Source of the DNA: Morinoia aosen
Lineage: Eukaryota; Arthropoda; Malacostraca; Amphipoda; Talitridae
Direction: 5' to 3'
Assembly (NCBI GenBank): GCA_030386875.1
Contig: CM059567.1
Coordinates: 51,010,020 to 51,074,019, forward strand
Length of the DNA: 64,000 nt
Shown piece after piece: positions 31,387 through 43,000 of this stretch (its first letter is position 1; every line of letters begins with the position of its first letter). The position numbers and the translations under genes are program-made. The notes beneath the pieces are model-generated. The model saw only the letters and a program-made list of their open reading frames with translations, was not told where the DNA came from and did no database searches.

Positions 31387-34300
31387 ATGAGCCTTGAAGA
31401 GCAACAAGCTTCCTTTGGAACACCATTGTTGGTAAGTTTTGAGTTTTGAATTTTTTTTTTCTGAGGTTATTAATTGGTTTAGAAATGAGCAACAAGGACA
31501 TTGCTGCATTGTTGTATTGTGGAGTTACTGATGGAGTAACATTGTGTTGATATAACTAATTCTTTAATTTTTAAATACGCTATTTCTTAAAATTGGAAAT
31601 ATTTTGCAGTTTTTCTGTTCAGAGAAGTTACTCAAACTCCTGGATTAGTCTTTACAACTTTCAGCTATTTTTTATTTTATTAAAAGCTACTACAAATTCA
31701 GAATAACTTTATATTAAATGGTAGGTCTAATACTTCATTTATGGTAACATTTCTGCTCATTTTCTTGTCTAAGAAACTATTCAAGTTAACACAACATGGG
31801 TTGTTGGCACTCCTCAGTTTCATAACAGTTCCATGCTGAGGAGGATTAATAATTTAGAATCTGAAAATTCTAAGCATTAAGCATTGAAAGTGCCTGGGAA
31901 GATTTGCTAATAATTCACCACCTTTCTAGAAGTGATTTTAAACTCGTCTTGAATTGAGGTTTTTGGATTAGTTATGTTGCTGTTATGCTTAAATGAGTTG
32001 ATTAGCATGTTATTTTTTTGCATAAAAGCTAACCACTTATTCCTATTTTCCCCATATTAAATTTGTTCATAACATTTTTGCCATACTTCCTTGTGTTGCC
32101 TAACTGATGGTGACTTTTGTCAGTCAGGAGCCTGTGCTGGGTTTGCTACAGATGTGCTGCTGTTCCCCCTTGACACCATCAAAACCAGACTGCAGAGCAA
32201 GCAAGGCTTTGTTGCGTCTGGTGGCTTTCGCCACATCTATGCTGGACTTGGTCCAGCTGCTCTAGCTTCTGCTCCTGGAGGTGCAGTTCTCTAACTTGCT
32301 CTATTATTGTTGTTGAATTCAGTGTAAAAAATGTAAATTCAATGTCGTGACTAATTTTTATCATATTCATAGCTTTTTTAGATTCCACTTGTGAGGGTGA
32401 TTCTAAATTGATATTAGTTGTGATAGGTGAAGAGGCTTAAGTGGTTTTCATAGATTGCGTATTTACACTTCATTTTCCACGTAGGGTACTTGTGAGAAAC
32501 ATTTTTTGTATTTATTGGTTTGACTAAATGTATTTGATTGGTTTGTTTTCTCATTACAACAGTGATGCCATGTCATATGGCCACTTTGGCCTAATGTTAG
32601 AGCTCTCGTTTGTGTGAGAGGTTATGAGTTTAAGCCAAGCATTGTGAACTTAGTTTCATCCTATCGGGCCTACTTATGGAAAATGGGTAGCCTCACTTAA
32701 CCCTTAACTGCCCCACTTGCCATATATGGCACACTCAATAAAAATGCTAAACACAATATATTTCTTGTCGAATTTGTGCCATGATGTAATTTTTAAAGAT
32801 TTCTGCCTGACGGCATTTCCGTCCCTTCTGATGTTGGTGATAACCTGATGCCAGCGTCAGTCTAATAATAGTGGTTTTGATGTTGGGAGAATGAGTACAA
32901 AATTTGGGCAGTTGAGGGCTAAAGTTTATTTGTGTACCAACATACGAAGGTAGAGTTAGCATTATAAACTATTATGAGGTGATAAAATGCTTACATTTGG
33001 ATCCAATGTAAGTAAATGTAAAGAACTTGTGAAATTCATTTTTGGCTAACTTATCAATGGATTTTTTAAGCAACAACTTGAATTCATGCAAAATCTTTCA
33101 AAAACATTGTTGGAAGGTAAATCTATGCTGAACAAATACCAGTATTGTTTTGTGAAAACTTCATTACTCCTAAATAAAATAAAAGTAGGTTATGTACAGG
33201 TACTTTAATTCATATTTCAGAATAGTTTTTGTTTTACTGCGTTATTTCTTGCTGATAATTTCAGATAATCTTTTCTTGATGGTAGAATATAAGCCATACA
33301 TCACTGGAGGAACTATCAAGATGTTTTATTTTTTTTACTAGCATCATTTTTGAAACTTTCTCTTTTTTCAGCTGCACTGTTTTTCTGCTCTTACGAGACG
33401 GTTAAATTGAAGCTCGGTTCTAATGTACCTAGCCAGTACCAGGCCCTGGTGCATATGGTGGCTGCAGGAGTGGGGGAAATGGTGAGCCAAGCTAACGTGT
33501 TGTTAGAGATCTTTTCAGTCCAGTTGTGATGAACAATAAACAAAATGGCACTTCTTTATTGACGTATTAATAGGCCTTATGCCGTTTTAGCGCTTAAATT
33601 TGTAGCTCATTGCTTTACAAATGCATTACTTATACATGCTGTAGAAAAAACTTGTAAACAGGAATCATTTAATAATGATACAAGTTCAGCTATGTGTTGA
33701 TGTCCAAAAACACTATTCTTCTGTTCATTGGGTGACTAAAAACTAGGCTTTTGTCAAGAGAGGAAAATAATTCTACAACATATTAGATTGTAGGTGAACT
33801 CACCATACTAATGGTGTTAGTTGTATTATTTCTAGAATTATTCATTCATAGAATGTATAAGCAAATATTGACGAAGTGATTGTAGTTTATTCAACAAGAT
33901 TGGTCCATGTTGAAAAAATTATTATAAACGACTTGATATGAACAAATAATTCAAATATTTGTTTGACCAACATGGAAATCATAACTAATTTATTTCCGAG
34001 ACGCAGTTTTGTTTCCACACTATCATCAGCATCATTTTCGCTTACAGACGGCTTGCATGGTTAGAGTTCCCACGGAGGTTGTCAAGCAGCGCCTCCAAGC
34101 ACGCCAACATTCATCTGCTTTACACATCATCCGCAATACCCTGCGTAAGGAGGGATCAGCTGGTCTATACCGGGGCTACTTCACCACGCTGGCGCGCGAG
34201 ATCCCTTTCTCCCTCATCCAGTTTCCCATGTGGGAGGGTCTCAAGCTGTCTTGGGCAGCCCACCAACAGCGCCCTGTGGAGCCCTGGCAGTCGGCTGTGT

Positions 34301-37266
34301 GTGGGGCAGTGGCTGGTGGGTGCTACTATATGTGGTGAACTGGTGATGTCTGGGTTACAGTCTGTAGTGTTGGGTTACAGTCTGTAACTCCTGTAGTTCT
34401 GTGTGGCACTGGGTCTGCAGTATTTGAAGGAGTAACAGTTCTTTAGTAGAAAAGTGTTGAAACTGAGGTGAAAAATTAGGAAAAATATTTCAAACTAAAA
34501 GGAAAGACCAAAAATAAAATATCAGAGAACAAACCCAGAGAATCAAATTCAAATAGTAATGGAAAAATAACAACAAAAACTTAATTAAATAGTTGACTAA
34601 AATAGCCACAGAATGGAAATTTGTTGTTTTAAGTGCTAGGGTTAACTATTTATTGTCGAATTTTAGGATTATTGTCTATGTTGACTCATAATTACATCCA
34701 ATGCATTCTTTAGAACGTCTTATTTTCCCCAAATTGGCAATCTTGAATGGAGTCACTAAGTTGCGATCTCAACATCAGCGCACTGCTTTGTATGTGGCCT
34801 GTACTGTACAGGATGCCTGTTTGTGGCGTGTTACATCAGGCGTGCTGCATCATGAATAACTCTGATGATCTGTTGTTTGCATCAGCAAACAAACCGTAAT
34901 AATGGTGTGCCTATTAATGTGCAACATAAGATTTGATTATTTGAGTGCCTAATGGGAATTATTCTAATGCAAGTGTGCAGAAAAGATGCATATCTAGCTA
35001 CCACATTGTAATCAAATCCAAGATTGGCTAACCTTCAATTACTTGTGTAGGGGGAGCATCCGCAGCAATCACCACCCCGCTGGACGTGGCCAAGACCCGC
35101 ATTATGCTGGCTCCTGCTAACTCTCCTCTGGCGTCCGGCAACTTGAGGCTGGCTCTCAGGACGATCGTGGCCGAGGCGGGCGTGTCCGGGTGAGTTTGAG
35201 TTATGGCCGAAAAGTTTTTTGCCTCATTATGGGTTGTACTATAAGTTAACTCAAGCTATTAATGAAGCATAATTAGAAGCATTGAGCGAATCATTGCCAC
35301 TCTTTCATCTTCACGTGTAGGAAGAAGTTTGTTTAACCCCTTCCCCAACAATTTTTTTGTTAAAAACGTTTCTTTTTCAGACTAATTTTTTTATTTTGGT
35401 TCTATATAGTATTTTTGATGCTGTTATGAAAACAGTTTGTAATTATTTTTTCTTCCCATTTTGTGGTTAACTTTTTATTTTGAAAATATTTTGTCGGCAA
35501 AAACGAGTCAAATGGTCATTGTCTGATGTCGCGAAATAGTCATTGTCTGATGAACTAGCAGAGTTATCAGAAGTACGAGTATTCAAGCTTTTGAGGGAAG
35601 GTTCACATTCACTATTTTCCGATGAACTAGACATTTTGGGTGTAACACTTGAAAATGCTACAAAAAAAATGAATTCAAATGTGGAGGCAAACAACACCCA
35701 TCCGACGGCAATGGCTGTCGGAGCAAGTCTAGTAACAATGTCCTTGAAATCCCACAGCTCTACCCTATCGCCTCTGCCAGGCGTATGATTTGACGAGAAT
35801 ACTCGTTTCACACGTAGAATTGCGTACTAAGGCTTAAAATCGACGAGTATATACGTATGAAGCTGGTTTTTGAAAGTAAATTTTTAGACGAGCATACTTG
35901 TCAACGACTGAAAAAAGAACATTTTGTGAAAACGTGTAAACACGTTTCTGCCGGGGAAGGGGTTAAAAATGGCTTTCTAGTACATCGAAATGACATTTTC
36001 AACCATGATCCCACATTAAAACACATTCTCCAGTTTTACTCTCCTGATTTCAAATAAATTAAGATGAACCTGCCGAATGCAAACTTATGCCATTCTTATA
36101 ACTGGAGTGTTGTATCCTAAAGATATTAGGATTTAGTGTTATCAGGTCATTAGACTAACTCAACATAAGTCAGGGGTTTGTAGTTTAAGGTCCTAAGAAG
36201 GTTTGATAGGCTCTGGCAAATATTTTAGTTTGCTAACTTTATATCTATGTTCAATTATGCTATGCCAGCATGAGGTAAAGGTGTAAAAATTTAACGACTT
36301 AATGAGCAAGACTGGTTTTTAGTCGCAATATGTGCGAAGGTAATTTTTTATACTTGAACAGAACTTAATTTTACTTGCTGCAAGGGATGTGATAAACAAG
36401 AAAATACTCGAGCTTTTACACAATTATTGCATGGGCTTATGGGGTAGAATTTTTTTAATAGTCATTTTAGTTGTCGTTGAAATAAAAATAGAAACTTCAA
36501 TGTAGAGCATGTGTATTAATAGATTTAAGCATACTCAAGTGCCCGAATTATTTACAGTTATTTTATTATTTACCTCAATGAAGTTTCAAGTGATATAATC
36601 CTGTTGGTGTTATACTAAAACGTTATACAAAATAATTTACGTTTGTTAACTTGTTAAACTACTACTATATATCTACATGACATGTTTTCTCTGTCCTGCT
36701 CACTGGTATGAAAGCGACATTTCTATTATTTGTTTGCTATTATATTGGAAAATGCCTTGCTGCATTTTACTTATGATGAAAGTAAGTGTACTCTACTAAT
36801 TATAACTTTGTCGTTGATGTTTAACTGCTATGATGTTTATCCACACTTGCTGAATGTGTATGTTTTGCTTTGTACCTGCCCTAAATTTACTAGATGTTTC
36901 CTTGTTTTTTTTCTTATTTCCTATTTTTGAAGCAAGTTCACATCACAAGTTATCAACTCAGCTTCACCTTCATACCCGCCACCATTTTTTTAGAACGTGA
37001 CATGTTAATTCAATATTTAATGGTAATCCCTTCCCCACTTGAGCTGCAAAACAACGTAATTCAGGAAATGTCCATTGTATGTATTTCTGTATGCTGTAGC
37101 ATAACGCGTTTGGGCCATGCACAGGCTGTTTGCAGGTGTGCTGCCGCGCACGCTGTGGATGTCCATCGGTGGCAGCATCTTCCTGGGGGTGTATGCTCAG
37201 GCCTGCTCTCTCTTGGGTCCCTTCTTTGGTCACGCTCAAGACACTGCTGCTGCCTCCAGTAGTTAG
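31387..37266 (+). CDS. SLC25A26: SLC25A26 mitochondrial SAM carrier, paralogue 2 (complete)
   Basis: Six exons: 31387-31431, 32124-32280, 33372-33481, 34048-34315, 35051-35189, 37125-37266. Phases match, giving 286 aa (human about 274). Signatures are PLDTIK (repeat 1), PTEVVK (repeat 2) and PLDVAK (repeat 3). [19 protein letters not shown] and [12 protein letters not shown] are typical of the SAM carrier. It keeps the C-terminal [11 protein letters not shown] that paralogue 1 has lost, so this looks like the conventional gene. Intron positions and phases are identical to paralogue 1. Exon 2 uses the donor GTGCAG, and the first ~42 intron bases are almost identical to paralogue 1. From 35079 onward the gene is duplicated at 1-2186. 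Introns hold a SINE and a TTAA MITE (intron 2) and a piggyBac-like element (intron 5). Poly(A) signal 37413-37418. Confidence 0.94.
32570..32696 (+). repeat. tRNA-derived SINE head
   Basis: GGCCACTTTGGCCTAATGTT (32579-32598) resembles a pol III box A, and GGTTATGAGTTTAAGCC (32620-32636) resembles box B, about 30 bases apart as in tRNAs. No clean cloverleaf or CCA end is present, so this is a SINE and not a functional tRNA. It is cut at its right by the MITE at 32701. Confidence 0.5.
32701..32918. mobile_element. piggyBac-like MITE in SLC25A26-2 intron 2
   Basis: TTAA at 32697-32700, then CCCTTAACTGCCCC. The right end is GGGCAGTTGAGGG followed by CTAA, a mutated TTAA. The terminal CCCTT-GCCC / GGGCAGT-AGGG pattern and internal GATGCCAGCGTCAGT match the family at 47732-47952. 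Confidence 0.72.
35337..35962. mobile_element. piggyBac-like non-autonomous element (copy B)
   Basis: Same insertion as 259-882. TTAA at 35333-35336 and 35963-35966, with 10-bp inverted ends CCCCTTCCCC / GGGGAAGGGG. Small indels distinguish it from copy A. Confidence 0.75.
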
Positions 37267-37412
37267 CATGTAGCCATTCACTTGAAGTATACTCACTGAG
37301 GAGCAATGAATTGTATGTAGTCGTTCTCTTGAAGTTTACTCGTTGAGCAGTAATGTGTCAATAACTAGAAAAAAATGTAAAGAGTGTTTTTTTTTTGCAA
37401 TTTCACTGTTGG

Positions 37413-37418
37413 ATTAAA
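37413..37418 (+). promoter_or_regulatory. Candidate poly(A) signal ATTAAA of SLC25A26-2
   Basis: ATTAAA about 147 bases after the stop codon, conserved in copy A at 2332. Confidence 0.45.
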
Positions 37419-38448
37419 GCATAATATGCCCATATTGATCAAGGTTCTAGTTTGTCTAATGGGAAACTCGTTTTTTCGTGTGATATTCTGTTGCTGACTT
37501 GAGAGAAGGTGGAAATTGTGGACGTATTTCATCCTAAAGTAGTTGGAACCAACTCGTAAGAAATTGTTAGCCTTAATTGAGAATATTTCATTTGTGTCCT
37601 AAGCTCTCGTTGTTACATCAAAAATATTGCTGTTAATTGGGTTGGGGGGAGCCACGTTCACTTGATCGGTTGGGGAGTGATTTACTTGAGTCATTAATCG
37701 TTAATTCTGATAGACGCTCCTATTAGGCACCTTGAGTTTTTAACCTGTTGGCTAGCCTATACTTTATGCGCTGTCAGTTTGTCATCCTGTAAAATTTTTC
37801 AATGCAAAAAAAAATGAAGTGATCCTTTTGTTGCTAAGCTAATGAAATTCTAGGTGTAAATAACATAAAGCAAAAACTCCATTTAGTAGGTAGGTACGAA
37901 TGAGCCCCGAGTTTAGGTAATCATTGGCGAATGCTTTAGGCACAAGTTTGTATTAACTTGACAATATCTTGATGTTTTGTCAAAGTTTGATATTCTTCCA
38001 GAACAAGTGTACAATAATGTAGGCACATTTTATCACTGGTAGGTTTATTCCGCAAAGTTGTAGCTAACATCGTGCATGTGTTATTTTTCGGTTTGTCGTT
38101 TTTTGCTTGCAATTGAAGTTTAATTTGTTGAGCATAATCATTTACATGAGCTCTATTCCTGTTCAGTATTTGCGAGAAATATCGTATGGCTGTGACTTTG
38201 AGCTCATTTTGCTGGCTTTGTTGAGGACATGTTTATAGTGTACATAGGTTCTGGACAATCGGCGAAATAGTAGTTCTAGTCATAGTTAGACTGATCTCAG
38301 TTTTCTTAAATCGAGCTACTTAATTTGTTTTCAATGCGTGTGAAAATTAAGTTTTAAGTATTACGCCTCGAAAATATCCCCAGTCACAAACTTTGTCTTC
38401 TCGTTTTTGTACTTGAATATTTAACATTGTTTTGAAGACTGTTTATTG

Positions 38449-38772
38449 CCTCTGAGATATACACCTATTATATCTATGAGAATTAGCACTTCCAGGGAGA
38501 ATATGTGAGATCACAAGCTAAAGGTTTGGTAGACCTTTATATTGAAATAGAATAGGTTATTTTTTTTATGGATCATCTGTTTTTTTGGTTCACTGCTGTC
38601 CGGTATTTCAGCACTACTACTTTTTTTCTTCAACTTTTATCTGGTTTCATGAACTTTTTACTGTTTCAACGCACCTTGTGCTTAGATACCGTGTTTCTTC
38701 AATTCTATACTAAATGATGCCTTCCTCTCTTTGAAATGCCGTTGTTGCGGAAAGGTTGAGACAATTGATGCC
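38449..38772 (+). repeat. SINE-like copy R1 (duplicate B)
   Basis: Counterpart of 3371-3690. Confidence 0.7.
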
Positions 38773-39462
38773 AAATTGTCGAAAATTTTTTCGCGGGTTC
38801 CGAATGCTTTCTTTATTTAACTCACCTTAGCAATCAAAGTAAAGCAAAGTTACTGTGCGTGTGTTATTCCCAAGAATTTTAATTAACCTTAAATTGAAAC
38901 TTCCGCAGGGAGCAGAGCAGATCGTACGCTGCCTGATGGGGTTTCATGGCGCTCACCCCCGGATCCTGAGTGCTTGTTGTCTCTGACTATAATCTTATAT
39001 TTATTTTCCAACGAAAGATGTGATCTCCCTTCCTTTTAAAGTGGAGTTCAAACTTACTGGGGTGATGACAACGAGATGATCTCGGCTTCTTATCTGAACT
39101 TGCCGTATGAGCTCGACATTTTGCTTATTTGCAGTACATTAGTGCAATTTTGCTATCCACTGTTCTTTCTGATGAATTTAATTATATTCTCATTGAGCAT
39201 TCTAATACAGGCTATTTGGTATCCATGATTATTGTACCTCATGTATCGTGGTGTCCAATAAGGATAGCTTCGTTTGAATTGCTTTACCAATTTCTATGTT
39301 TCTGATGAAGCATCACCCGTACAGGCCTACGGGAGATGCTTCATGCAAATTGCTTCATGGAAATTTTGTTCCTCAAAAATTGAGTTATCTAGAAATTGAG
39401 AGTCGCAACTTTTTATTCTTTTATTAGTCCCAAACTTTGTATTTTCTTCGTTTTTCCTCATG

Positions 39463-39840
39463 GGGGGGGGGGACAACTGTTGTATCTATGGGAATTAGTG
39501 CTTCAATGGAGTAAATGTAAGGACCCGAGCCGAGAATTAAGGTATGCCTTTATCTGTTGAAGTACGTAGAATAGGATTTTTGTTTTTTTTACGAAAATTT
39601 TTTTGGTCTATTGCTGTCCTGTTTTTCAGCACTTCTGACTTTCTGTAACTACTGTCATGTTACACTAACTTTTTTTCTTAACTTGCTGTTTCTATGCGCA
39701 GAATGTCTTGTGTGGGATCACACCTTGTGCATCGATTCCCGTTCCCAAAATTCTGTACTAAATGGTACTAGCACTCTTTGAAACGCTTGTTGTGGTTAAT
39801 GACGCTCAAACTAACTTATTTAATTTCTCCTTATTCTCTC
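39463..39840 (+). repeat. SINE-like copy R2 (duplicate B)
   Basis: Counterpart of 4381-4765. Confidence 0.72.
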
Positions 39841-40037
39841 TACCCATTAACAAAAAGTTAATGGAACTCCGTAGAGAATCTTAGTTGAATCGTTTTGAAT
39901 TTAGTGTTATTGAAAAATTACGCATCGTGATCTGTATAATATTGTGAACCATATAATGAGCATCCCTTGTGTCTTTACAGAACTTAGTGCTTAAAGTTGC
40001 GTATAAGGTGTAATTGTACAGACGATAACCACTAGCC

Positions 40038-43000
40038 ATGGGATGCGACGGTGGCACAATCCCCAAACGTGATGAGCTCGTCAAGACCAAGAAGAAAGGA
40101 GAACAGGTAAGATTTATAATTCTTGAGCCCAATCATATTAGAGATCACCTCAGGGGGATGCAACTATTGTATCTATGGGAGTTAGCACTCCTGGAGGAAT
40201 ATGAGGTCTCGTTTTAAGGGTTAGGTAGGTCTTTTCATGTTGTTTCGTTAATAGGTTTTTAATTTGTTATGGACTATCTTTTTTGGTTCACTGCAGTCTT
40301 GTTTTTTTAGCACCTAATATTTTTTCTTCGATGTTTTCTTGTTTCATAAAATTCTTTCTGAACTTACTGTTACTATACACGTTGTGCATAGATTTATGTT
40401 TCCGTCTTACCAAATGGTGTCTTCCTCCTTCCTCTCTTTAGAATGACTTAGTCACGGTTAGGGAGGCTTAAACTTGCTTATCTTATCCTAACCATATTAG
40501 AGATTTTATTTTCAATGGCAACATGAACTCCTGAAGATTGTAGGCTTCTGAAAATAATATATTCTTTTATTGGTGCCATTATTTTACACGAGCATAGGTT
40601 TGATTTTAGTTATGGAGTTTTTTCAAATAGTACTTGTTGACCACACAGAGTTCAAATATGGCTAGGTAGCTATTCTCGTGGAGTTTATTTTATTACTCGC
40701 GATAGGGAAATTACTTATGTGTCACTCTTTACTTGGGAAAGGTTTGAAACGCGTATGAAGGCAGAGGGAAAGAAAGAAAAAATGTGTGCATTTCTTCCCT
40801 ACAAATTATTTTAAAAAGACCGTAGACTTTCCTTCCTAGTCAATGAAATCTATGATTAGGATCCTTAGACAAATCGAAAACCAATGAAAAATTCATGGCA
40901 AAAACTTTTTCTACTCAGTGATTCATTTGAGATATTTTATTGTAACTGCTAAGCCATTATCTCTCACGTCGTTTTAATTTCAGCTACAATTCGAGCTTAT
41001 TAGTCATTTGCGTTATTCAATATTTATTAATATTAAAACCTGAGTCTTGATCGCTGTTTTACATTACTCCAGCCATAAGATAATTGGATAAACGTGCTTC
41101 TCACTCTGGCACAGAAAGACCGCGTGAGCGAGCGGACGTACAGATGGCGCCACTGTTCCGTGTCGCAGACGGTGCTGCGGGCACCTGTGGTGGCGTGTGA
41201 GCTCGGCAGGCTCTACAACAAAGACGAGGTCATCAAGCGGCTCATCGAAAAATCCCAGGTATTTCTTTCACGGCGTTGCGCTACAGATGGCTCACTTGTG
41301 CACATCTACAGAATTTATGTCTTCCTTTTACAATTTGAGGACTGCACGAATTTCATTTAATTTCATTCCTCAATGTGATTTGTAAACATATTTGATGTGA
41401 AATTTTTTGTTATTAAATGCCTTATGAGATTTTTAAATTGCATATTACCGTTCACAAAACATATTTTTAAGTGAAATGTAGCGTTTCCCATAAAATGACG
41501 TTGATGCTTTCGGTGCAATTTCTACATCTCTTCTGTGTGTACTAAGAGCAATGCAATCGTACTGAATGATAATTTGTGCGTCAGGAGTCATGCAACATGA
41601 CACACATCCGCGGCCTGAAGGACGTGAAGGAGCTCCGTCTGGCGTCCAACCCTGCGTACGAGGGTGAAGAGCAGCAGCGGGGAGGCGAGTGCGTCGAGCT
41701 GGCCCGCGCTCCTTGGATCTGCCCTGCGTCGGGCGTCGAGATGAACGGCAAGCACGGCTTCTGCTTCTCGTGGCGGTGTGGTTGTGTCGTGTCCAACAGA
41801 GCTGTTAAGGAGGTGAGGCGATAATATGTTCACGGTATTCCGGTAAACTTGGGGCGTGGAATGTTGCATTGGTTCCTTATACTATGATGCGTATTCTACC
41901 TACGATATTAGAATACTTGTGCACACGATCCATCAAAAATGACGGGATTTGGTATTTTCTTTAGGCAAATCTTCCAGATGTGGATGACAAAAAAAATATA
42001 TCCATCCTAATAGTACCAGCGATTAAAATTTATAAATTTATTCATAAATAAATTTAAGGAGACACCTGGCGTTTTATTGTATAGCATTGTGTATTCTAAT
42101 GACTTGAAATACATATATTTTTGAAAGGCCGTGCTAACAATTGTGCTCGTCGGTGCAAGTTCCGACGCCTTAAGTCTATTGTTGACTCGTTTGATTCAAA
42201 TAGGACGAGAAAAAGTTCTTTGCGTGTAAGTTAAATTTTGTCTCCGTTTTATCAGTTCCACCTTAAGATCTTATCCTAAATTTTAGAAAATTTAAAAATA
42301 TAGCCACAGCGGTATTTCTTCAATTGTTCACTTTGCATAACAGTCATCTTTCCTCAGGGTACCGAATATGGTTGTGGTTGAAGTGTTGTAGGGTAGAATG
42401 TATTAGGCTCTATTTTTTCTTTCCTCAGGGTACCGAATATGGTTGAAGTGTTTTAGGGTAGAATGTATTAGGCTCTATTTTTTCTTGTCAGTATATGTTC
42501 ATTGTATAGTCAATTACATTCCCTTGATAATGAAAAGCATACAAAACATTTATCTTAAACTTTAATAGTTTCAGCTTCTTTTTCACCGATATTACTTTTT
42601 CAATTTATGCTTATGAATTGTACGATTTGAGATTTAGTTGTCAGTGATTTTATAGTTCTTTTCTTCGAGATTTAATGGAAATATTCGCACATGCATATTT
42701 CTAGTGAATCATTACTTCATTAGAGTATTATACATTTGTTGAGTTTGAATTATTGAAAAAAATAACTTTCAATTTTGTTTTCAGCTGCCTAGCGGCGTGT
42801 GCTGCGCGTGTGCAACCCAACTGCAGTCAGACGACATAATCATCCTCAACCCTGATGTTGACCAGTTGAAGGAAGCTGAATCTGCAATGGTTGAACGAAG
42901 GCAGAAAGCGAAAGAAGCCAAGAAAGACAAGAAAGAGAAACGAAAAGTTGAAGATGACACGCAGGATCACAAAATATTGGAAAAAAAGCAGAAGAACAAT

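Larger units (their letters stand above)
37267..40037. other. Intergenic SLC25A26-2 to RTF2 (copy B)
   Basis: Counterpart of 2187-4959: poly(A) signal 37413-37418, SINE-like copies at 38449-38772 and 39463-39840, and the GC-rich exon-like patch at 38908-38986. No further gene. Confidence 0.6.
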
